The notes below the pieces were generated by a model. It was given only the letters and a program-made list of their open reading frames with translations. It searched no databases and was not told the DNA's origin. The position numbers and the translations under genes are program-made. A stretch of 64,000 nucleotides of DNA from Toxotes chatareus (lineage: Eukaryota > Chordata > Actinopteri > Toxotidae), in NCBI GenBank assembly GCA_016801885.1, contig CM028895.1:14960001-15024000 (forward strand), read 5' to 3'. Positions 51,701 to 63,544 of this stretch are shown piece by piece; the stretch's first letter is position 1, and each line of letters opens with the position of its first letter.

Positions 51701-54700
51701 GGTATGTGCTTCACCACCAGTTGCCTTTCTGAGGATGTTTGTTTTCTATATCTAAAGCAAGACATTTGTTTGTCTAAAAGCTCCTCTTTCTGCTTCCCAA
51801 ATAACAACCTTGTAAGATTGTTCAAAAATGTGTGCTTTCTGTCAAAACACTGACCCCTGGGTTGTATTTTCTTGTCTTTCTGATTTCATATATGTGTATA
51901 CCTTTTGCCCTTTTCTTTTTAGGATCAGAAGTAATTGTTGGGGTGAACAAATACCGTCTGGAAAAAGAGGAGAGTGTGGAGGTGCTGGCCATAGATAACA
52001 CTGTTGTACGTCAGAAACAGATTGAAAAACTGAAAAAGGTCAGTGCTCCTTTGAGAATCGACTTCTAGATAAATCAGTCGTACCTAAAAGATATGGGTTT
52101 TTTCCCCTTCATTTTCTGTTCGAAGAATACCACAAATAGAACAAGAGGTAAAAGCATGAAAAGACAAACACTGAGTTCAAACTTTGATAGTTTTGATAGT
52201 TTGTCCATACATTTTAGCCATATTTCCTGTCTCTGTTTGTGCACATGATTCCTTCTTGCCTCCATCTGATCTGCAGTGCTTTGCCGTATGATGTTATGTT
52301 GAGCTGCAGCATAAGTTGAATCAGGTTAAACTTTATTGCTGCATGATGCAGCGTCCTTATGGATGACCCCCCCTTAATGCCCCCCCGGCTGCACCAGCTT
52401 CCCCATTGAAATGAATGATAATAGTTGCATTTTTACATTCAGAGCAAATGTCTGTGTGAACATGGCTTTATGTTGTTGAGCAGCTGATTTAACTAATTAA
52501 CCCAAAGATTTGCCTTGTTAAACAATTTACGTTTAGTTTCCTTCTTAATGAAATACAAATATAAAAACAAAGTAAGGACATAAAAATAATAAGCATAGGA
52601 CTCAACATATACGTTTATCTCATTTAAGTTAGGAACCCTCTTGTAGTTGTGTGTTTGCCAAACAGCAGGTAACAGCACAACTGTGGTTTCACATTTAGCC
52701 AGTGTTTACCCAGCTTTGCATTCTTCAACTGTTGTTTCTTTTTGTCAGCATATGCAAGATATATGCATACAAAGATAGTGTGAAGTGACCTTGCAGGCAT
52801 CAAGCACACTGTGCAAACTAACAGGAGAATGCTTCTGTTCCTGCTGTCATGGGACAGTTTAGTGTGTTGGTCTCACTGCCTCTGTTGGAGGGTCAGTGGG
52901 CATTTAAATGTTGTTACATTTGGAGAGTAACTGTCAGAACAGGTAGACGGAAATGCTGCACAGCTCAGCCAGAAGTGAACACTCTCTCTCATTAGGCGCA
53001 CGCTTGAAGCAAGGAGCGGAGCTTTGAACTTTGAACAAATGCAGAAGACAAGCTGTTGTCGTTTCTGTCACAAGAAGAGGAGGAAGACAATGAAGAGTTT
53101 GTACTGTAGGACAGTACAGCCATGTCCGTGGACCAGAATTAAAAGAAGATGACAGTCAGGAGGATTGTCACAATATGCCAGTTCCGCATGATGAATGGTC
53201 TTTTGTCAAGCGTAGAGTACATTTTCATGACTGTACGCAGAAGATATGCGTCACCAGAGCACAGACACACAGTGTTTGAGCTGTTTGTATGTGTGGTGCA
53301 GATACTATAGCTCATCTCATCAAGGCCGAATCTTTGTCGCAGACATGCCATGTTCCTGTAACGTCCAGGTGATTATGCATGAGACATCAGTTAAAGTCTT
53401 TGTGGGTCCAGTACCCAGGGCTCACAACCCAGATACACAGTATGACTGCTGCAGGTACATTATTAAATGTTAAATATATTTAATAATGTAATTGTATTTA
53501 TGAAATGTAATTATATTTATGAAGGACTTAAAGCAAAAGTAAAGATTTAATGTAATCAGCAGGGCAGATAAAAACTCTATGTTTATACCTTGTTGCCTCC
53601 TTTGTTTTAGGTGAGAGAAAGTCGTGACCCTGAAGCAGCGAAGAAGTGCCTGGCAGCCATTGAGGAGTGTGCCCAGACCAGGGAGGGCAACCTTTTAGCC
53701 CTGGCTGTGGAGGCGGCTCGAGCCAGGTCAAACCTCCCACAGTCACTAAAATCTCTGATTGTAAAGACCACTCTTATGCCTGCATGAATTTAGCTTCAGA
53801 CACTAAATGTCCCCTTGTATAAGATCATCTGTGATCTTGTTGTACACACGTATACCATACAGTACCATGATAACTGAGTTTTTTTTTTTCTCGAAAGCTC
53901 TTTTGTTCATGCAGAACTTTCAGCAATATAATATGCTGTGTACTTTCATACTACCACAAATGACAACTAAGTAATTTTGATATCAACTTTTGACTTAAAA
54001 ACTACACTTAAGTTACCTGATTGCTGTTCTTATTACCCTCACAGCAACAGTGACATTGTGGGAGATGAGACTACAGTAAATCCTTCAGCCATGTGGCACA
54101 GATACAGATAAAGCACAGCAATCAATCATACAGAGAACCAAACACGCTGCAATAAACTGCGAAGCTCTGCTAATGAAAAAGCAAGCAAATTAACATTTAG
54201 TGTATTGCATATGGATGTCTTCAAATGATTTGGAATAAAAAAGATTGATTGTACTGCATTTTTGAATCATTGGAATATGAAAATATGTTGAAGCAGACGC
54301 TGTGGACTCCTTTCTACAGGTGCTCTGTGGGTGAAATCACAGATGCCATGAAGAAAGTGTTCGGTGAACACAAGGCCAGCACCAGGATGGTGAGCGGGGC
54401 TTACCGCAGTGAGTTTGGGGAGCATGAAGAGATTGCCCTGGCCCACAATAGGTAGGAAATAAAATTAAATAACATCTGAATCATCATAATTTTGTTTGTA
54501 TTCCAGGTACTTAAAAAGTTTTTTTTTTTTCCTCTCTCTTTCAAATCTCAAGAGTTGCAGATTTTAAGAAGCATGAAGGCAGGAATCCTCGACTGCTGGT
54601 GGCAAAGATGGGGCAGGATGGTCACGACAGAGGAGCCAAGGTCATTGCCACAGGGTTTGCAGACCTGGGCTTCGATGTGGACATCGGACCACTGTTTCAG

Positions 54701-57537
54701 GTCAGTGTCATACAGTAGAATGCAGCTAACCATCTTAACTGGCTACACCTACCACCTCAGCCAATGTAGAGATAATATTCAAGACGCAGAGTTAATGACA
54801 GAGGTAGCTACTGTACCTATAACCTACCTTTCAAGCAAAAGGTATTCACATAAACTTCCAAAATCTTGTACATGTATTTAGACGGTTTGGGTCTATTCTT
54901 GAGTAATAATTGTAAACACTCTAAAATTTAACAAAGCAGTTGAATTCAGTAGACTGACCAAGGATAGATGTGAACTCTTGATGGTGAAACCCACATGGTT
55001 TAAAGATATATAGGGATTCAGGGATGTTCTAAATCTTAAAACACCCAAAAGACTAAGTCAAGTTTTGCACTAGAAAAAAAAGGTCTATAAACAGTTTGAT
55101 TGCTTCCTTTCTCTGTGTTAAAGAATATTTAAACAGAAAAAAATTAACCTAATGTTTATTCTGAGACTGTTAGAATGCAAACTCAGCTCTCTGTGTAACA
55201 CTTCATAGTGCCATCCAGCCAAGTGGGGGTGCTGCTGAGCTAGCCTAGCACAGAGCCACTTGACCCTAAATCCCCTTGGGTGATTTTCAGATGTGTATAG
55301 GAGGTGAATACAAGCTGAAGGGCAGTGTTTCGTTACTCTTTAACTCTGGACACATAACAGATGTGCAGTCAGATATATGTTTTGTTGGTTGGTTGGAGAG
55401 TGAAAGAGCTGAAACAACCTCGACAGATTAAACTTAATCAGTATGAGTTTCAGATTCTGATGCTGGATATCATATCGGTGCATAAATATAATGTGTTAAA
55501 TCCTGATAACTTAAAGTTTTTCAGAATGTATCTGTCTTTTCTGTGGTATGCAGTAAGTAGATAAGACTGTGATGATATACCTATTGAGGGCGTGCGCCCC
55601 ACAGCACCAGATGTCACACTCTATTGGAATAATTTCTTAACCACTGATCACATTGCTCGGTGTTAAACGGAGCCTCTGGGAGTGAGTAAATAAATAATGA
55701 AATACATAATGAAAGGTGTTGTGCCTAACTGCTGTCATTTTCAACACTATGCTCACAAAACAAGGGCCTTGGGAACAGTGTTTTACATGATGAGTTTTGT
55801 TTCTAGTTATACAGGGGAAAGTGGGAAATACATGTAGCTTTTTAAAATGGACCCTGGAGGGCACGCAACTTTGGCAAATTTGACATTAGTGATGTTGCTA
55901 ATGACAGATTTACAAATGAGTAGAATATTGTTAAAAAGCAGTTTTGCGAAATCTAAAATCTCAGATTCAGAGTGGGGGATACTCAATGAACAAAGCGTTT
56001 TTTTACTTTCTTTGCAAGCGTCTTGTAAGTGACCAAGTTTACTGAAGCAGTAATTAATAATTAAGTATCTGGTTTGCTCTGAACCAGCTGCTTTCGTAAG
56101 CCAAAGGTCTCCATGGATACATCATTGGTATCATATGCAGTATTCATCAAACAGAATAGAATACAGTAGCTGACTAAGAATCAGTGATAGGATTATTTTT
56201 AAATGGAGTAGTGAAAGTCATGCAAAGAACTGCAATATATTATATTAATAAATGTTTGGAATGCCAAGTCCTTCTCATTCTGAGATGTACTCCTCGGTTT
56301 TCCTTGTCTGGATTTTGGGTGAACAGACTCCTCTTGAGGTGGCCCAGCAGGCGGTCGATGCAGACGTTCACTGTGTCGGGGTCAGCACGCTTGCTGCAGG
56401 ACACAAGACCCTGGTGCCGGAGCTCATCAAGGAACTACGGAAGCTCAATAGGCCAGATATCCTTGTCATCTGTGGAGGTGTCATCCCACCACAGGTAATC
56501 TCCTGACTTTCAGTATCATCATATCTTTAAAATTAAATTTCTGTTTTCACACTTCCAAACAGCTAACTCCTTTATGTAACAGTCCTCAGCAATATCAGTT
56601 TTACTGAATTTAATTTGAGCATGCTTGACGTAGAAGTCCATGCATTAGAGACCCTGTGCACTCTGTCCATAGAGACTTGTCGTAATTCAGCCTGCAAGTA
56701 GATCCATCCTACCTGACTTTCGCAGCCATATTCAAAGTATGTAAAACCATCAAATTTTCCCAGTATGTGTACAAAATTTTCTTTCTGTACATGAAGCATG
56801 GAAAGGCCGTGCGAGTTTTTGGTGTCAGTGTATCTGACCTTTATGTATGTGGATGGTGGTCCATTTTTAGGCATTGTCCCTGGGGAGGCAGCGGATACTG
56901 AAGCAGCGTAGTGTTGAATAATCTGCTGGTCTACAGAGACAGAAATCAATTCCCCTGCAGCTCTCCCAGCCAAGCTCTTTGTGCACAGCCTCCAGCATGA
57001 CCACTGGCGTCCTTGGAGCCATGAAAACGCATTATTTAGCATTACGTGATAAGCATGCAGATTAAAATATAAAATGTCATCTTGCTGTCATGTGGAGACA
57101 GAACCAATTTCTCATGATGAGGTCTGCTTTGATTCATATGATCATCATTACCACACTTAAGGATTGTGTTGATTTCATGCCGTGCAGTCTCATTTCTTAT
57201 CATCCTGTTCCTTTCAATCTTAGTGTTTCTTTGCCAAACACATTTCATCCCTTTTCTTTTGGGGATAATTCCAGTTGAATAATCTTAAGCGTAATTAAAA
57301 GCATAATCCCACAGGGACTGCACAACCTTCTTTCCCTATATAATGAAAGCTGAATTCCTTCCTAGCTGCATTTACCTCAAACAGTGTTCCACCTCTGTGT
57401 TTATACAGGACTATGAGTTCTTGTACCAGAGCGGCGTGTGCGCCATATTCGGCCCCGGCACCAGGATCCCACAAGCTGCTGTGGAGGTCATTGATAATAT
57501 TGAGAAGAGTCTGGAAAACATCCGGCAGACCATGTGA
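45706..57537 (+). CDS. mmut: Methylmalonyl-CoA mutase, mitochondrial
   Basis: Coding exons: 45706-46108, 46940-47307, 47438-47595, 49712-49883, 49978-50226, 50495-50606, 51923-52038, 53611-53726, 54320-54451, 54553-54700, 56327-56494 and 57409-57537 (TGA at 57535). Frames join to 756 aa (human 750). The enzyme isomerises L-methylmalonyl-CoA to succinyl-CoA using adenosylcobalamin, in the matrix, for propionate, odd-chain fat and Val/Ile/Met/Thr breakdown. The N-terminal ~35 residues are Arg/Ala-rich without acidic residues (MLTAQRACAALAARRLVRAS), a transit peptide. The TIM-barrel substrate domain follows (PYPTMYTYRPWTIRQYAGFS, FDLPTHRGYDSDNPRV, MSVSMTMNGAVIPVL, SISGYHLQEAGADA, RTHCQTSGWSLTEQDPYNN). 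The C-terminal cobalamin domain carries the cobalt-ligand motif DGHDRG (His633) with GVSTLAAGHK and CGGVIPP. All core motifs are intact, so it should be active. Partners are MMAA and MMAB, not in this window. Confidence 0.96.
46109..46939 (+). other. mmut: mmut intron after coding exon 1
   Basis: Intron of 0.8 kb, AT-rich. No recognised element. Confidence 0.6.
47596..49711 (+). other. mmut: mmut intron after coding exon 3 (2.1 kb)
   Basis: AT-rich intron with short homopolymers. Nothing coding is recognised. Confidence 0.6.
50607..51922 (+). other. mmut: mmut intron after coding exon 6 (1.3 kb)
   Basis: Intronic; the acceptor has a strong pyrimidine tract (CCCTTTTCTTTTTAG). An 88-codon open frame at 51.5-51.7 kb has no recognisable motif. 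Confidence 0.6.
52039..53610 (+). other. mmut: mmut intron after coding exon 7 (1.6 kb)
   Basis: Intronic. A poly-C-interrupted block near 52366-52390 and a stretch at 52.9-53.45 kb of unlike composition could be old repeats, but I cannot assign them. Confidence 0.5.
53727..54319 (+). other. mmut: mmut intron after coding exon 8
   Basis: Intron of 0.6 kb. Nothing distinctive is seen. Confidence 0.6.
54701..56326 (+). other. mmut: mmut intron after coding exon 10 (1.6 kb)
   Basis: Intronic. The 3' acceptor (GGGTGAACAG) lacks a close pyrimidine tract; the nearest, TTTTCCTTGTCTGG, lies about 15-30 bases upstream. No mobile element is recognised. Confidence 0.6.
56495..57408 (+). other. mmut: mmut last intron
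   Basis: Intron of 0.9 kb. It contains a 156-codon open frame on the minus strand without recognisable similarity. Confidence 0.55.
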
Positions 57538-58540
57538 ACACTTGGAAAAAAAAAGAAAAAGAAACTACAACAAGAGTTGTCTATTCATGCTGTCAAGAAC
57601 AAAGTCACAAGTGAGAGAACCAACTGTTCTGTACAGAATCTATTTGACTGGTAGCATGAGGTTGTAAAGAAAAACTAAATGTCCTTCCACACTGTAAGTT
57701 CGCAGCAAGTACAGCAGTCGAAATCACTAATAACCTGTTGGGAGGTCATGATGAACATTGTGTTTTCTGAATATCAGAATAACATCTGAATAACATAGTG
57801 TTGAGTGTTTTTCCATGTTGACAGAACCACCCAAATCTAAAGGAATACTGTAACCCATAACCTCTTTAGTTGGCTAAATGGTGATTTAATTCATCATTTC
57901 CCCTTTGGATGCATGCGTGAATTGCATTGATTGCAGGGTCTGATAATATCACTGTAAACATTCTTCAAATTCCAGAAAATAAGAGGGAACCCCGACTCTT
58001 GGTTTAACACTATAGAGTTTAATGGGAAATACTTATATATTTACGACTTAAACAATGGATCATACACTACATTTAATTAAATTAGGGTTTTCTTTACAGA
58101 CAGACAGTATAGTCTCATGTGACAGGAATTTGTTTTGAGATGCCTTTTTTTCCATCCAGTGTAAAAGCATAGGACTCCACTCTGCACCTTTGAATGTAAT
58201 GCTTTTATTGTGCAATGTCAGTGTGTAATTTGCAGTTACCTAGCAGGGTGTGATTAGTGCCACTGTAGTGGAGATGGATAGACAGAAATTCACATCACAA
58301 CAAACCTCTTTGGAACCATTGCTCATGTCTTTTACGTTCATGGACATTATCGTCTTGAAAGTGGCCTTCTGTTGTTTTGATCTCTTTCCTCCCTGCGTCA
58401 TGTTTGATTTAACCAGCTACTGATCAAAGAGGAAACAGAACAGTGATCACAATTTATGAAGCAGTTGGAAATTGTATTTTTCTATGTGTGATTCTGAATC
58501 AGATTTAACGCTCTAAATAAAGTATGTGAACTTCGGAAAT
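57538..58540 (+). other. mmut: mmut 3' UTR with poly(A) signal
   Basis: About 1 kb of untranslated tail ending near the AATAAA at 58516-58521. An A-rich stretch lies just after the stop. Confidence 0.65.
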
Positions 58541-58544
58541 GTGA

Positions 58545-59535
58545 CTCGCATCTGAAGATTGTATAACCCTTTTTCTGAGACGTTCAGTCAGTTTTCTAAA
58601 AAAGTGGATGAATTTGATCTTTCTTTAAAGTCCACTAAGGTAGAGGTCAACACTTCAGCTGAATGGTAATATCTCAAACCTAACTTGTGACAGTCTATGA
58701 AAGCTGGGAGGATGATTTATTTTGACACGGATTTGACGTTGACAAATTGACTAATACTCTTTATGGAGGTGAAACATATGTGACTGCGACCCTTTCAGCT
58801 ATTACTCTGTTGAGATGCCGTTCGGGGACGTTCATTTCCGTTTCCAGCTAGTAGTTTCTGGTGTCAGATCAAACACATTTGGGTGTTTGCATGGACAGTC
58901 TAGTATGTGGAATCTGTGAATGTAGGCACTGACATTTTTGATGGATTTATACGCAAGCTGACTGACATTGCCATTCTTTGCGCCCCGGGCTCTGGCTCTT
59001 GTGAAACAGAGATTAAGAAAAAAAGAGACTTAAATGTCAGAACTGAAGACACTCCTTTACATGCTGTGAGGGGTAGTGCATTCCCACGTGTCACACAGTT
59101 GAAGCTATTCCTGACTGGAATTCATAATGAGTATCACCACGTCTTCATTAAACATAGCTGTTGCTCTTTTTTTTTTCTCGTGAAGGAGGTTGGAAGTGCA
59201 ATTTAGTGATACTACTTAATCATGATGTATTCATTGTCCATTCAGTCAGTGTTTATTCTCAAACATGACCAACAAAATGTGCACATAAACATGCTTGAGG
59301 TTCGTAGCTCTACATTCACAAGTTTTCAAAATAATGAAACACTGCCCATATGGAATATCATATCATTCACAAAGGCATACTTGAAAACAGGTTTTGTATC
59401 CATAACTGTAGCTTTGCAAACTTGTGCACTGTCGTTTGTGTCTGGCTTTGTGGAGGCTGATCTGTAAGCTTAGTTTTGTAGACTTGTACATTTTTTCTTT
59501 TTGCTTGCAAACACAGACTTGTAAGTTCACTTTGA
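58545..59535. other. Intergenic region downstream of mmut
   Basis: No gene is supported. I looked here for the N-terminal and first catalytic parts of the transposase found at 59.5 kb and did not find them. Confidence 0.5.
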
Positions 59536-59541
59536 AAAGCT

Positions 59542-60210
59542 GTGTGGCAAAAATACTTGAGGGAGAGTGCACTGGTAAGAGACTGTGAGGAGGGACGGCT
59601 CTCCGGTATAATGCTTGGCGACCGTGGCTACTGTTTAAAGAAGTGGCTGATGACACCTGTCATGGTACTCTCAACGGAGGAAGGAACGGAAGAGCAGGAA
59701 AAGCAATACATCTATGTGCACTGATAGGCAGTCATTGAGTGCTGTATAGGAGTGCTCAAGAGCAGGTGTGTGTTGTTTATATTAAGGTTGAATGTCCAAT
59801 CATGCCCCCCCCCCTTGTTTATTTAAGCCTACACTGGTATTGGTTGTTAGACAGTAATATTGTGGGATGATGTAAAGCTACTGCATATAGATATACTAAT
59901 AAGAGTCAACTGCTTCACAGTGAAATCAGTATGGAGTCAGGGTATACACCATCATGTGTGCAGAAGCTGTGCTGCACAACATTTGCATAGCCAAGAGAGA
60001 GCCTCTCCCAATGGAGGGTTTAGGCCCAGCGGGGGCAGAAGTGGAAGATATCAGAGAACAAGCTGCAGAGGAGGATGTGACGGCTCGTCTCATCAGAATC
60101 AATAAAATTCAGCTTGATCAGCCCAGCTGTTTTAATCCAAGAGAAATTTCCTCTCCTTATTCTATCAACATTTCATGTTTTTGTATTGTCCCAAAACAAT
60201 ACAAGTGATA
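59542..60210 (+). pseudogene. PIF/Harbinger (HARBI1-like) transposase remnant, 5'-truncated and interrupted
   Basis: The first block (59542-59721) reads LRESALVRDCEEGRLSGIM then LGDRGYCLKKWLMTPV, the DDE_Tnp_4 pattern around the conserved L-G-D-x-G-Y aspartate. The same frame continues after two stop codons (59722-59727) as VIECCIGVLKSRC, matching the family's VIERCFGVLKSRW segment. About 150 bases of unrelated sequence follow, then 59951-60105 gives MCAEAVLHNICIAKREPLPM, the typical ACAVLHNIC tail, and ARLIRINKI. The N-terminus and the first catalytic aspartates are missing. It is a dead copy of a cut-and-paste transposase. Confidence 0.7.
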
Positions 60211-60353
60211 TCAGAGGAGTTGGATGTTTTGAGAATATGACATTTGATGTTTTTTGTTCAGATTTAAATAAGAATTGTAAACAATTTGTTCATAATTCCT
60301 AAGTTTAGAAATAAATCATTCTTGATTGTCTATCTGGCTTGATGGTTTGATTT

Positions 60354-60965
60354 TTAGATTTTAGATTTCTGTTTCTTGAACTCAAGCTTCACCTTTTCCA
60401 GGCATAACTTTTTTGTCTCCATCTCAACTCTCACAATTCCTGTCTCCAGTAACATAGACTGGTGATCTGGATCTCTTGTCGTCCAAGCAGGTACAGTTGA
60501 CGTGGTTTTCAGAAGGTTGGTTGATTTCTCTGCAGCAGACACAGCTGCATTAAAATAAAACTTGCTTTGTACAGTTGTGCACTCTGTATGCCCAGTGGAA
60601 TCTGGTTTATTACTAGCCCATTACTATTTATTAGCCAACTGTTCTTAAGAAGCTACATTACCTTTGTGACTGGTGTCTGATGAATTGTATATGATATGGG
60701 AGATAACTTGGGTCTTATTCAGCTTCAACATGCATTTCTTCCATTAGGCTTACATGCCACTAATGTCACAGCCTCTTAGCCCGTTGAAAGCTGGCGAGTC
60801 GTCTCCAAACACATCCATGATGTTATGAGAGGGTCCCCCACCCTCTAGGGGGCTTTGAGCAGGCTAGAGTTTCTCCTGGCTGCCTGATCTTTCCAATTTT
60901 GCTTCACTTCATTAAGTGACCCCACCCTCTGCTTCACTGACTGTCGCCATCTACCTGATGTCTTG
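60354..60965 (-). pseudogene. Myb/SANT-like accessory protein remnant of a Harbinger element
   Basis: On the minus strand, about 60965-60850 reads SLNEVKQNWKDQAARRNSSL, like the end of a Myb/SANT-like DNA-binding domain (EVKxKWxDL). After a stop and frame change, 60805-60740 reads DVFGDDSPAFNGLRGCDISG, resembling the Gly-rich middle of these proteins. A last exon-like block, 60546-60354, follows an acceptor (TTTTATTTTAATGCAG) and ends in a charged helix (VEMETKKLCLEKVKLEFKKQ). It converges on the transposase remnant, as in two-gene PIF/Harbinger elements. Family assignment rests on pattern memory. Confidence 0.5.
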
Positions 60966-60969
60966 TGTG

Positions 60970-62220
60970 TTCTTATTAGTTATGACATTGTTCTATTGAG
61001 TAATTAAATTTTTTTTCTTTGGCTCAGTAGATTAAATGTTTGTAACCACAGCAATGTGAACACTGTGGCAACTATCAGTGCGATAGAACATGTTAGCGTG
61101 GGCTCGTAGGGTCTACGTAGCTACGCTTACATATTTTGGGTCATATTTCTATATGTTTTGTTTTTTAACTTTCCAAAAACAAAGTGAAAGTGAGCCCATG
61201 TCTGAATACACAGACAAAACGAAGATTGCAGGCAGAAAACAAAACGTACAAATCTACAAAACTAAGCTTTCAGATACAAACTTCAATGCAAGTTTGCAAA
61301 AAGTAAATACAAGTTGTAATAAAAAATAAACAAACTTCACAACACTGCAAAACGGAAAAACGTAACAGTATTTGCCTCAGTCATGCTCACTGAAAGGGAA
61401 ATCTTCAGAAAGGAAGTACAGGTGACAAAATGTCGGGGAAAATAACCCCTGGGTAAAGCAGGACATGAACAAACAGATCTCTGTTAAGCAGAAACATGGG
61501 TAGCATGGACTGATAACAATCACAGAAATCACAGGATTTTTTTTCTGTTGAATTATATATTACAATGTATATATACAATAATATGCTGATGTACTGCAGC
61601 AGTGACTACAGGCAGCAGACAGTCGAGGCATTTTCAGTGAAACAACACTTTAGCTAATATCCTGATGATATGAAAAACTGCTACACATTGATATCTACAA
61701 GAGCTTTGATTTTCAGATTTCTAAGTGTTCATAAAGCTGAAAAGGATAAAGCTTTATTTTATTTTTTCTTAACAAATCCCATGAAAGTACTACATTTATT
61801 CTACTAACAAGTACTGAACGTGGTCAAAGCCTCGGCCTATTTCTTTGTGCCTTAGGACTCTGTTGTTGCTGACAAGACTATCCCTATTCAAGGTCCACTT
61901 TCTTGTTTGTTCTGGCATTTTCAACCATATCGTATGGTCCTTATTATCAGACTAAGTTTGACCAGTCTCCGTGGAGATGAAGCTGTTCAAACCTTTTATG
62001 ACTGTGAGCACCTATAGGACTTCTCATCCATGTTGACTTTAAAGTCTCGAGGTCCACGGTAACTGAGCAGACTCAGTCTCCTAAAGAGGACTGTGATACG
62101 GTCGAAAGCTTCAGAACAAGCAAGTTAGTTACCCTTGGGTTGAAACTGTTTTGTCAACTGGTGTTCCCCCATGTCACAAATGAACAGTCAACCTCAACTC
62201 TAATGATCTTTAAAAAGCTT
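60970..62220. other. Intergenic, no gene recognised
   Basis: AT-rich with no supported coding sequence. The stretch around 61810-62160 differs in composition and could be an old repeat, but I cannot name it. Confidence 0.4.
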
Positions 62221-62224
62221 TTAC

Positions 62225-62520
62225 AGAAAAAGTTTGTGACATTTCGGGAAATGTTTTTTTTTTTTTTTTTTTGGGGGGCAAGAAATGGATATAAATATGA
62301 AGCCAGCTAACTAAATTCAACACAGAGACTGGAAACATGGGGAAACAGCTAGTCTGGCTCTTACTGAGGTAACCTGTCTACCAATACCTCTAAAACTCAT
62401 GATTTAATATGTTACATCTTGTTTGTACAAAACCCAGAGTGTAAAAATAACATGTGGTGGTGGATTTTGTTACGTTTGGACAGAGCCAGTCTAGCTGTCT
62501 CTGGACTGGCTGTAGAGAGA
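62225..62520. repeat. Dispersed percomorph-type palindromic repeat
   Basis: Contains the stretch GAGACTGGAAACATGGGGAA, then CAGCTAGTCTGGCTCT, a spacer with CCTCTAAAACTCATGATTTA, and GGACAGAGCCAGTCTAGCTG. The two CAGCTAG...GGCTCT arms (62348-62363 and 62481-62496) are inverted copies with one mismatch. I recognise this text as a very common interspersed repeat of spiny-rayed fishes. A poly-T/poly-G run lies inside it near 62251-62278. Confidence 0.65.
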
Positions 62521-63350
62521 AAAATATATATATATAAGTAGAGGACACATTTTATTACATTGAGCCCACAAAATGCTATTACTTGTCATTTTTCTTGCTT
62601 TCCACAGACAAGTGTTGGAGTGTGGAAGCCTTTCCTGAAGAGAGGCTATAAAATCTTAATTGTATCTGAGCACAGCACATACAATACTGGACAGTTAATC
62701 AAACTGCTTATTAGCTCGAGGATACATGTGACTACGTCCTGTTTTCAAAATAAGGTGTTAACACAAAGTGTATACCAAATATATATATGGAAAGATTACA
62801 GGAAGTAAAAAGGAAGTATAAAGCACGTTATCTCTGACCCTTATAAATTAAAAATAGATGAGAAGAATGATATCAGTCTTCAGTACTTATTAGAAGAATA
62901 AATTCTTGACTTTTCGGTTTTCCGTCCAAATCCTCTGGTAATAAAATCATAAAATAATAGCAGTCTTATCCTTTAAATATAACTGATGGTCATATTTCAG
63001 ATGAAGCCAACATACAAAAACATGCAAATAGTTCTCGTACTCTTATGACACAAGATTAGACTTATCTATGTGATAACGTCTTCTTAAGAGAACCCATTAG
63101 ACAACATGGACATTATTTGTTATTTTTTGTAAACATTTTCAGAGGCATATTTGTGGAACATGATCTACTTTCAGCTGTCACTTCATGAAAACATGTAATT
63201 TATACAATAATTGGATATTTTGTTCCTGAAATTGTAAGTGTAAATATATATTTTTTCTGAAAAATACTGATTTTGTGTCACAAAATCACAAATCACAGAA
63301 AAAAAAAGTCAAACAAACATGTATCTATCACAGTTCAAACTTTAAGAATA
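62521..63350. other. Intergenic, no gene recognised
   Basis: AT-rich. An AT microsatellite lies near 62524-62537. No open frame with family resemblance is seen. Confidence 0.45.
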
Positions 63351-63354
63351 CCAA

Positions 63355-63540
63355 AATACAGCTTCTGGCCCAATACATGTCCAGTTCCTCGGCCCAAGTC
63401 TTTCCCATATACTTCCACATCTGGGCTGATTCTGCCTGTGATCCCCTGATGGTCCAGATGTGGAAGTAGGATCTGACAGTCGTGCTGTGTGTGTGGGCTG
63501 GATTTCTGCTGAGGAATCAGACATGTATTGAGCCAAAAGA
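63355..63540. repeat. Palindromic repeat with perfect 14-base hairpin stem
   Basis: ACTTCCACATCTGG at 63411-63424 is the exact complement of CCAGATGTGGAAGT at 63454-63467. The outer arms GGCCCAATACATGT and ACATGTATTGAGCC are also near-inverted (63367, 63519). This looks like a small foldback/MITE-type interspersed element. Confidence 0.55.
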
Positions 63541-63544
63541 CACA

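Noticed and set aside
56572..57042. 156-codon minus-strand frame in the last mmut intron
   Set aside because: No recognisable domain and no promoter or splice context; likely chance.
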